Part shown: positions 38,083-43,429 of the stretch, in pieces
Layout: every line of letters begins with the position of its first letter
Position numbering within the stretch: position 1 is the stretch's first letter
Assembly: GCF_001434815.1 (NCBI RefSeq)
Contig: NZ_AZDU01000013.1
Coordinates: 1 to 43,429, forward strand
Direction: 5' to 3'
DNA length: 43,429 nucleotides
From: Lactobacillus equicursoris DSM 19284 = JCM 14600 = CIP 110162
GTDB lineage: Bacteria > Bacillota > Bacilli > Lactobacillales > Lactobacillaceae
Made by a program: the position numbers and the translations under genes
The notes under the pieces: model-generated
Seen by the model: only the letters and a program-made list of their open reading frames with translations
Database searches by the model: none
Told to the model about the DNA's origin: nothing

Positions 38083-38117
38083 GAAGAAGACAGTTTACGA
38101 AGAGGCGAAAATAATTT

Positions 38118-38774
38118 ATGGAGATTTATTTTATCAGACATGGCAAGACCGAATGGAATCTGGAACAACGCTTTCAAGGGGGGCAAGGCGACTCCAAGCT
38201 CTTAAAGAGCAGCTGGGAGGACATTGAAAAAATGGGCCACTACCTGCGCGGGACCCACTTTCAAGCCGTTTATTCCAGTCCCTTGGAAAGGGCCAGACAG
38301 ACTGCTCAGGGCGTTGCTGATGCAGCCCAGTGCCGCCTGCCCATCCACTTAGATGAACGCCTGCGGGAAATGAATTTGGGGCAACTGGAAGGGATGAAGT
38401 ATGCTGATGCAGAAAAGCTTTTTCCAGCAGAAATCGACAACTTTTGGCACCACCCAGAAAAATACGATGCAGCTGTAGTTGGTGGGGAGAGCTACCAAAG
38501 CGCCATGGAAAGAGGCCTCTCTTTTGGCCAGGAAATGGCGGAAAAATACCCTAAAGACAGCGACAAGATCTTGGTAGTCAGCCACGGCGCTGTTTTATCT
38601 GCCATCATGGGGGCGCTGCTTGGCTATGACCTGTCTCATTTAAGGCAAAACGGCGTAATCTACAATACCAGCCTAACCATTTTGAAGAGCCGAGATGGCG
38701 GCAAGTTTGACCTGGTCAAGTGGTCAGACGTTAAGCCTCTTGGCCACCAGATGTCAGAAACGGACGGCTTATGA
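38118..38774 (+). CDS. Histidine phosphatase (phosphoglycerate mutase-like) family protein
   Basis: The 218-aa protein begins MEIYFIRHGKTEWN with the catalytic RHG (7-9), has SSPLERARQTA and LREMNLGQLEG, and a second catalytic histidine in VVSHGAVL. This is the branch-2-like small phosphatase/PhoE/GpmB type, not the main glycolytic mutase; the substrate is not predictable. Its TGA overlaps the next start by four bases. Confidence 0.88.
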   Translation: MEIYFIRHGKTEWNLEQRFQGGQGDSKLLKSSWEDIEKMGHYLRGTHFQAVYSSPLERARQTAQGVADAAQCRLPIHLDERLREMNLGQLEGMKYADAEKLFPAEIDNFWHHPEKYDAAVVGGESYQSAMERGLSFGQEMAEKYPKDSDKILVVSHGAVLSAIMGALLGYDLSHLRQNGVIYNTSLTILKSRDGGKFDLVKWSDVKPLGHQMSETDGL

Positions 38775-39433
38775 TGAACGAAAACAAGCAAATTGATGAG
38801 CTCTACCAAGCTGGCAAGAGCAAAGAGGCAATTCACCAGTTGATTGCCTTGATTGACCAAGAGCCCAAAAATGCCAATAACTACATGCAGCTGGCCACTT
38901 ATTTATTAGACCAGGGCAGCCCAGAACAAGCCCAGGAGCTTTTGGAGAAGGCTAGAGGATTAGTCGACAATCCTGGCGACCTGGACTATGACCTAGCTGT
39001 AGCTTATTATGCCAATGGTGACTTTGACAAATCTTTGGCATTGTTAAAAAACATCCCGAATGATGACTTGACTCTCTATCAAAAGGCCCTGGTTTACCTC
39101 AAAATGGGGCAGACCTCACGTGCCTTGGCCCATGCCCTGTCTATTAAAGAGCAAGGCGACAAGGTCAAAGAATTGCTTGGTGACATTTGGCTGGCACTGG
39201 GCGATCTAAAAGCAGCTGAAGGCAGCTTTTTGGCCATTCCGGAGAAAAAGCGCTCAGCTAAGGTGAATTTTTTGCTGGGGGTCAGCTGCCTTGAAGCTGA
39301 CCGGGACCGGGTGGACCAATTTTTTGCCAAGGCAGAAAAAATGGATCCCAAATACTACAAGCAGGCTAAAAACCAGTACCAGTCACTGTTAAAACTGGTC
39401 AGACAAAAGCAGGGCGGGCAAGATAAGAAGTAA
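38771..39433 (+). CDS. Tetratricopeptide repeat protein
   Basis: The 220-aa protein consists of helical repeats of about 34 residues, seen at KEAIHQLIALIDQEPKNANN, SPEQAQELLEKARGLVDN and DFDKSLALLKNIPNDD, with the A/Y/L pattern of TPRs. It has no signal peptide or membrane helix, so it should be a cytoplasmic scaffold. It overlaps the phosphatase gene by four bases and precedes recD2 by 24; TPR proteins sit before recD2 in other Firmicutes too. Its partner is unknown. Confidence 0.85.
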   Translation: MMNENKQIDELYQAGKSKEAIHQLIALIDQEPKNANNYMQLATYLLDQGSPEQAQELLEKARGLVDNPGDLDYDLAVAYYANGDFDKSLALLKNIPNDDLTLYQKALVYLKMGQTSRALAHALSIKEQGDKVKELLGDIWLALGDLKAAEGSFLAIPEKKRSAKVNFLLGVSCLEADRDRVDQFFAKAEKMDPKYYKQAKNQYQSLLKLVRQKQGGQDKK

Positions 39434-39457
39434 GAGCGAGAAGCAAGGACGTACAAG

Positions 39458-41848
39458 ATGATGGAAATTACCGGTACTTTAAAGAGCATTATCTACCAAA
39501 ATCCGCAAAACATGTATAAAATTCTGGTGATTGACCTGACTAGTCCCGTGCCAGATTACGATGACGATGAGATCAAGGTTACTGGCACCTTTGGCGACCT
39601 GGAAGAGGGGCAAGAATACCAGTTTACTGGCCAGCTGGTGACCCACCCCCGCTATGGCCTGCAGTTTCAAGCTGATGCCTGCCAAGCAGTCTTGCCAAGC
39701 GGGGACGGCAGCGTGGAAAAGTACCTGTCCTCAGACAAGTTTCCGGGCATCGGGGAAAAAACAGCCGCTAAGATCGTCCAGCAGCTGGGCCCAGACAGCT
39801 TAAAGAGCCTCCAGGCTGATCCAAGCCAGGTGGCCCAGCTTGACCTGACTCAAAAGCAAAAAGACAGCCTGCTGGCCGGCTTGAAGTCCATTGACTCATT
39901 TGACGACCTCTACTTAAAATTGGCTCCTTTTGGCGTTAATAAAAAAGTTGCGGCTAGACTCTACCAAAAGTTCCATGACCAAACCTTGCAAAAGCTCCAG
40001 GTCAATCCTTATGAGCCTCTTGACGTGACCGGCTATTCTTTTAAGATGGCTGACCAGCTGGCAAGGCATTTTGGCATCAAAATGACATCTCTTGAGCGGG
40101 CCGAAGGCAGCATCATCGCGGTCTTGCTCCAAGCGCTAGGGGCAGATGGGGAAACCTATTTAGACTTAGAGGACCTCTTAAAGCGTGCTAATGAATTAAC
40201 TGACTGTCCCTTTGACCGCCTAGCCGATGGCGTCAATAGCCTGCAGGAAAAGGGGAAAGTCGTGGCTGTCAATAACCGGGCCAGCCTCAAGCAGCCTTAT
40301 GAGGTTGAAAGCAATATTGTTTTTGAGATTGAGCGCCTTTTAAAGACGAAAGACAGCGATTACGAGGATGCGGAAATAAGCGAGGCCATCGAAAATGCAG
40401 AGGCTCGACTTGAGATATCCTATGACCCTGAGCAAAAGCAGTCGATCAAAAATGCGGTAACCAAGCCGGTTTCTATCTTGACCGGGGGTCCCGGCAGCGG
40501 GAAAACGACGATCATCAACGGCATCCTTTTAGCCTTAAAAGAACTAACCGGTTTTGACGAAGAGGAAGCTGAAGACAATATCCTGCTAGCCGCCCCAACT
40601 GGCCGGGCCGCCAAGCGGATGAGCGAGGTGACGGGCTACCAAGCTAGAACCATCCACCGGCTGCTTGGCCTTGGGATTGACGGGGGAGATGCTGACCTTA
40701 AAGAGCTGGAAGGCGAGATCTTGATCATTGACGAAATGTCGATGGTTGACATCTACTTGTTTGAAAAATTGCTGGAAGCCATCAAGAACGTTAAGCACGT
40801 GGTCTTCGTGGGGGACAAGGACCAGCTGCCATCGGTAGGGGCCGGCAACGTGTTTGCGGATTTAATTGCCTCAAGGACTATTCCAACTACTAAGTTGACG
40901 GTCGTTCACCGGCAAAAAGATGGCTCAACCATCATCCCGCTTGCTCACGCCGTCAACCAAGGGGCTAATCCGGAGATGCTGACGCAAAAGACCAAGAGCT
41001 ACTCCTTTATTCCATGCGGTCCCCGCAATGTGGCCAGCGCAGTAGAACAGATTACCCGCGCCGCCCTCAAGAGCGGCTTTCCAGCTGACGACATCCAGGT
41101 CTTAGGTGCCATGTACCGGGGCGAGAGCGGGATTACCCACTTAAATGACGTCTTGCAGAATGTCATTAATCCGGTAAGCGAGACTAGCAAGGTCGTAGAA
41201 GCCCACCAAGAGCAGTTCCGCCTCCATGACCGGGTTCTGCAGCTGCAAAACAACCCCGAGAAGGGCATCTACAACGGGGAAATCGGTAAGGTGATTGCGG
41301 TTGAACCCGAAATGGAAGATGAGGATGACGACATCAAGCTGATCGTTAATTTTGACGGGAAGGAAGTTGCCTTAACCCAGCTGGACTTAAACAACCTGAC
41401 CCGGGCTTATGCCATCACCATCCATAAGTCTCAGGGTTCAGAATTTCCGCTGGTAATCCTCTGCCTGACCATGCAGAACTACATCATGCTGAAGCGCAAT
41501 CTCTTGTACACGGCCATTACCCGGGCCTCCAGCAAGCTGGTCATGGTTGGGGAAGAGCGTGCTTTTGCCCAAGCCCTGGCCGTGAAGGGCAATGAGCGGC
41601 GGACCAACCTGGTTTGGCTCTTAAAGGATCACTTTAAGCCTGAAGAAGGCAAAAAGGCAGATAAAGGGCAAGAAAATAGTGCCCCTGAAGAGAAGATTCC
41701 TGCTGTAGAAGAAAAAGCCGAAGACTACATCTTGACCGGGGCCCGGATCAGCCGGGCAGAGATTTCCCCGATGGTTGGCATGGCGGACCTGGTTCAGGGA
41801 TGCAAGAATCTGGCGGAAATTGTCCGGACCAAGGGGCCGGGAGCTTAA
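39458..41848 (+). CDS. recD2: ATP-dependent RecD-like DNA helicase RecD2
   Basis: RecD2 is a stand-alone 5'-3' SF1B helicase found in bacteria without RecB/C partners. The 796-aa protein has the long N-terminal region of RecD2, an OB-like start, helix-hairpin-helix elements (FPGIGEKTAAKI), Walker A GGPGSGKTT (about 343-351), Walker B ILIIDEMSM, a Q-rich VGDKDQLPSVG and the C-terminal motif TIHKSQGSEF. The last 75 residues are acidic and lysine-rich with low complexity. There are two tandem ATG codons; AAGGA upstream fits the first. Confidence 0.95.
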   Translation: MMEITGTLKSIIYQNPQNMYKILVIDLTSPVPDYDDDEIKVTGTFGDLEEGQEYQFTGQLVTHPRYGLQFQADACQAVLPSGDGSVEKYLSSDKFPGIGEKTAAKIVQQLGPDSLKSLQADPSQVAQLDLTQKQKDSLLAGLKSIDSFDDLYLKLAPFGVNKKVAARLYQKFHDQTLQKLQVNPYEPLDVTGYSFKMADQLARHFGIKMTSLERAEGSIIAVLLQALGADGETYLDLEDLLKRANELTDCPFDRLADGVNSLQEKGKVVAVNNRASLKQPYEVESNIVFEIERLLKTKDSDYEDAEISEAIENAEARLEISYDPEQKQSIKNAVTKPVSILTGGPGSGKTTIINGILLALKELTGFDEEEAEDNILLAAPTGRAAKRMSEVTGYQARTIHRLLGLGIDGGDADLKELEGEILIIDEMSMVDIYLFEKLLEAIKNVKHVVFVGDKDQLPSVGAGNVFADLIASRTIPTTKLTVVHRQKDGSTIIPLAHAVNQGANPEMLTQKTKSYSFIPCGPRNVASAVEQITRAALKSGFPADDIQVLGAMYRGESGITHLNDVLQNVINPVSETSKVVEAHQEQFRLHDRVLQLQNNPEKGIYNGEIGKVIAVEPEMEDEDDDIKLIVNFDGKEVALTQLDLNNLTRAYAITIHKSQGSEFPLVILCLTMQNYIMLKRNLLYTAITRASSKLVMVGEERAFAQALAVKGNERRTNLVWLLKDHFKPEEGKKADKGQENSAPEEKIPAVEEKAEDYILTGARISRAEISPMVGMADLVQGCKNLAEIVRTKGPGA

Positions 41849-41868
41849 CTTAAGAAAGTTTTTGACAG

Positions 41869-41898
41869 AAAGATCGGTTTGACCGGTCTTTCTTTTTT
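41869..41898 (+). terminator. Intrinsic terminator after recD2
   Basis: AAAGATCGGT and ACCGGTCTTT form a 10-bp stem with one G-U pair around TTG, followed by a T run. Confidence 0.85.
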
Positions 41899-41912
41899 AT
41901 CCCAAAAAAAAA

Positions 41913-41983
41913 TTACTTTTTGTAAGTAAAGTGCTGACAAAAAGGAAGAGATGAGGTATACTTAAACCAACTTACAAAAAGTT
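41913..41983 (+). promoter_or_regulatory. rclA promoter bracketed by two palindromic operators
   Basis: CTGACA (41934-41939), 17 bases and TATACT (41957-41962) form a good sigma-A promoter. Just upstream is ACTTTTTGTAAGT (41915-41927) and just downstream its exact reverse complement (41970-41982). Each copy is itself a dyad: TTACTT-N5-AAGTAA at 41913-41929 and AACTT-N5-AAGTT at 41969-41983. Centres are 55 bp apart. Two equal sites around a promoter suggest tight repression by a dimeric regulator, possibly with looping. The regulator is not in the window. Confidence 0.75.
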
Positions 41984-42030
41984 AGTTAAGGCTTAAGAAA
42001 GTATGTTTAAAAATGATAGAAAACGAAACA

Positions 42031-43359
42031 ATGAAGACAGTCAAAAACATCATCATCGGTTTTGGCAAGGGGGGCAAAACTCTAGCTAAGTTCCTGGGCC
42101 AGCAAGGCGAAGAGGTTCTTTTGGTTGAAAAGTCACCCAAGATGTACGGGGGAACCTGCATCAACATCGCCTGCCTGCCGTCTAAGCGCTTGATTTTGGA
42201 AGCAGGGGTCGGGAGTGATTTTTCTGAGGCAGTAGCTGGTAAAAATGAAATGACAGCCCTTTTGCGGGAGAAAAACTACCAGATGTTGGCCCAAGAAGAG
42301 ACAGTGACCGTGCTTGATGGGGCAGCCCATTTTATCGGCGAAAAAGAGATTGAAGTCACTGGCCCGGCAGGCAAGCAGAGTTTTCAAGGTGACCGGATCT
42401 TCATCAACACCGGGGCCAGCCCGGTTTTGCCGCCAGTTCCTGGCTTAAAGGAAAGCAAGAAACGGCTGGACTCCACCCAAGCCATGGATCTAAACGACCT
42501 GCCAAAAGAGCTCTTGATCCTGGGGGCCGGCTACATTGGTCTGGAATTCGCGGCCATGTTTGCCAATTTTGGCAGCCAGGTGACTGTTTTGGACCATAGC
42601 CCGGAATTTTTGCCAAGAGAAGACGATGATATCAGAGCCGCTGTCAAGGCTGACCTGGAAGCAGTTGGAGTTAAATTCATCTTAGGCGCGGATGTCGATA
42701 AAGTCGGCGATGAAGCTGATAAGGTCGTAGCCCATTACCAATTAGGCGGTGAAAAAATGCAGCTTTCAGCCGACAAAATCTTAGTCGCGGCTGGCCGGCG
42801 GGCCAACACGGCTGACCTTAATCTGACGGCAGCCGGGATTGAGACAGATGACCGGGGCAACATCAAGGTTGATGACCATTTAAGAACAAGCGCCGACCAG
42901 GTCTGGGCCTTAGGGGACGTCAAGGGTGGACCTCAATTTACCTATGTTTCTTTAGATGACTTCCGGATTGTCAAGGACCAGCTTTTTGGCGAAGGCAAGC
43001 GGAAAGTCAGTGACCGGCAAATCCTGCCGACCAGCGTCTTCATTACTCCGCCTCTGTCAGCTGTTGGCCTTAATGAAAAAGCCGCCCAAAAAGCCGGGAT
43101 CAGCTATCAGCTCTTCAAGTTGCCAGTTGCCGCTATTCCAAAGGCCAAGGTAGCCAAGGACAGCCAGGGCTTCTTCAAGGCCCTGGTTGACCCGGCAAGC
43201 GGACAGATCCTGGGGGCCAGCCTGTATGGCCTGGAATCCCATGAGCTGATCAACCAAATTACCTTGGCCATGCAGGCCAAGCTGCCTTACAGCTTCCTGC
43301 GCGACCAAATCTACACCCACCCGACCATGAGCGAGGCCTTTAACGATCTCTTTAAGTAG
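42031..43359 (+). CDS. rclA: RclA-like flavoprotein disulfide oxidoreductase
   Basis: The protein belongs to the pyridine nucleotide-disulfide oxidoreductase family and resembles E. coli RclA, a copper(II) reductase that protects against hypochlorous acid, along its whole length. It has an FAD fold IIIGFGKGGKT, the redox pair C43-x4-C48 in GGTCINIACLPSK, a second nucleotide fold ILGAGYIGLEFAA, WALGDVKGG and the dimer-interface end YTHPTMSEAFNDLF. I use the ATG at 42031 (442 aa) because it aligns with the E. coli start; an in-frame ATG at 42013 adds six residues and cannot be excluded, as neither has a strong ribosome site. The operator pair upstream suggests inducible expression. Confidence 0.88.
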   Translation: MKTVKNIIIGFGKGGKTLAKFLGQQGEEVLLVEKSPKMYGGTCINIACLPSKRLILEAGVGSDFSEAVAGKNEMTALLREKNYQMLAQEETVTVLDGAAHFIGEKEIEVTGPAGKQSFQGDRIFINTGASPVLPPVPGLKESKKRLDSTQAMDLNDLPKELLILGAGYIGLEFAAMFANFGSQVTVLDHSPEFLPREDDDIRAAVKADLEAVGVKFILGADVDKVGDEADKVVAHYQLGGEKMQLSADKILVAAGRRANTADLNLTAAGIETDDRGNIKVDDHLRTSADQVWALGDVKGGPQFTYVSLDDFRIVKDQLFGEGKRKVSDRQILPTSVFITPPLSAVGLNEKAAQKAGISYQLFKLPVAAIPKAKVAKDSQGFFKALVDPASGQILGASLYGLESHELINQITLAMQAKLPYSFLRDQIYTHPTMSEAFNDLFK

Positions 43360-43400
43360 TAAAAAATGACAAAAGGACATAAAAAAAGAACTCCGGAGAG

Positions 43401-43429
43401 CAATGTCATTAAGTTAAGGCATTGACTTT
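43401..43429. repeat. Terminal inverted repeat, right copy (likely IS end)
   Basis: This copy is the exact reverse complement of bases 1-29 and again points outward. It begins 41 bases after the rclA stop, straight after AACTCCGGAGAG. Confidence 0.7.

Noticed and set aside
42004-42060. ATG at 42004 in another frame before rclA
   Set aside because: It gives a His-rich, unrelated peptide overlapping rclA and no supporting motif.

Overview
This window reads as core chromosome of a Lactobacillus, most probably of the L. delbrueckii group. The evidence is the lactobacillus-type gene order (mraZ to ftsZ cluster without murE, murC or murB; a DUF3397 gene before mraZ; nifS-DUF1831-mnmA), G/C-rich third codon positions unusual for a lactobacillus, T-box control of tRNA synthetase genes, and IS-like ends at both termini. 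The species call is an inference from memory of gene order and composition, not from a database search.

Layout. 1-29 and 43401-43429 are the same 29-bp sequence in inverted orientation, most simply the ends of two copies of one insertion sequence lying outside the window, so the window is probably a draft contig. 71-3742 is on the minus strand: a universal stress protein, a small membrane protein, a candidate 6S RNA, rarA, yueI and rpsD with a structured leader. From 4047 onward almost everything is on the plus strand: ezrA; a cysteine desulfurase with thiI and rsuA; a T-box and valS; folC; a HAD phosphatase; radC; mreBCD; a 39-aa membrane protein on the minus strand; a DUF3397 protein; the division and cell wall cluster mraZ-rsmH-ftsL-pbp2B-mraY-murD-murG-divIB-ftsA-ftsZ-sepF-ylmG-ylmH; a second T-box and ileS; a cold-shock-like protein; a Nudix hydrolase; a small membrane protein; mtnN; a second cysteine desulfurase; a DUF1831 protein; mnmA; a histidine phosphatase; a TPR protein; recD2; and rclA.

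How the genes work together. The window joins three growth functions. The first is cell shape and division: MreBCD for elongation, and MraY, MurD, MurG, PBP2B, FtsL, DivIB, FtsA, FtsZ, SepF and EzrA for the septum. The second is translation: ValS, IleS, S4, RsuA, RsmH, and two sulfur relays feeding ThiI (4-thiouridine) and MnmA (2-thiouridine). The third is genome maintenance: RarA, RadC and RecD2. Many genes are tightly packed, with several one-base TAATG stop/start overlaps.

This is mainly housekeeping DNA and I see no phage, CRISPR, toxin-antitoxin, defence or biosynthetic island. The points most worth a second look are regulatory: a duplicated palindromic operator bracketing the rclA promoter, GTGG boxes with exact 10-bp period over the mraZ promoter, an ileS T-box whose Stem I looks very short, a terminator inside mreBCD, the candidate 6S RNA, the absence of divIVA between ylmH and ileS, and IS ends that abut what look like halves of terminator hairpins.
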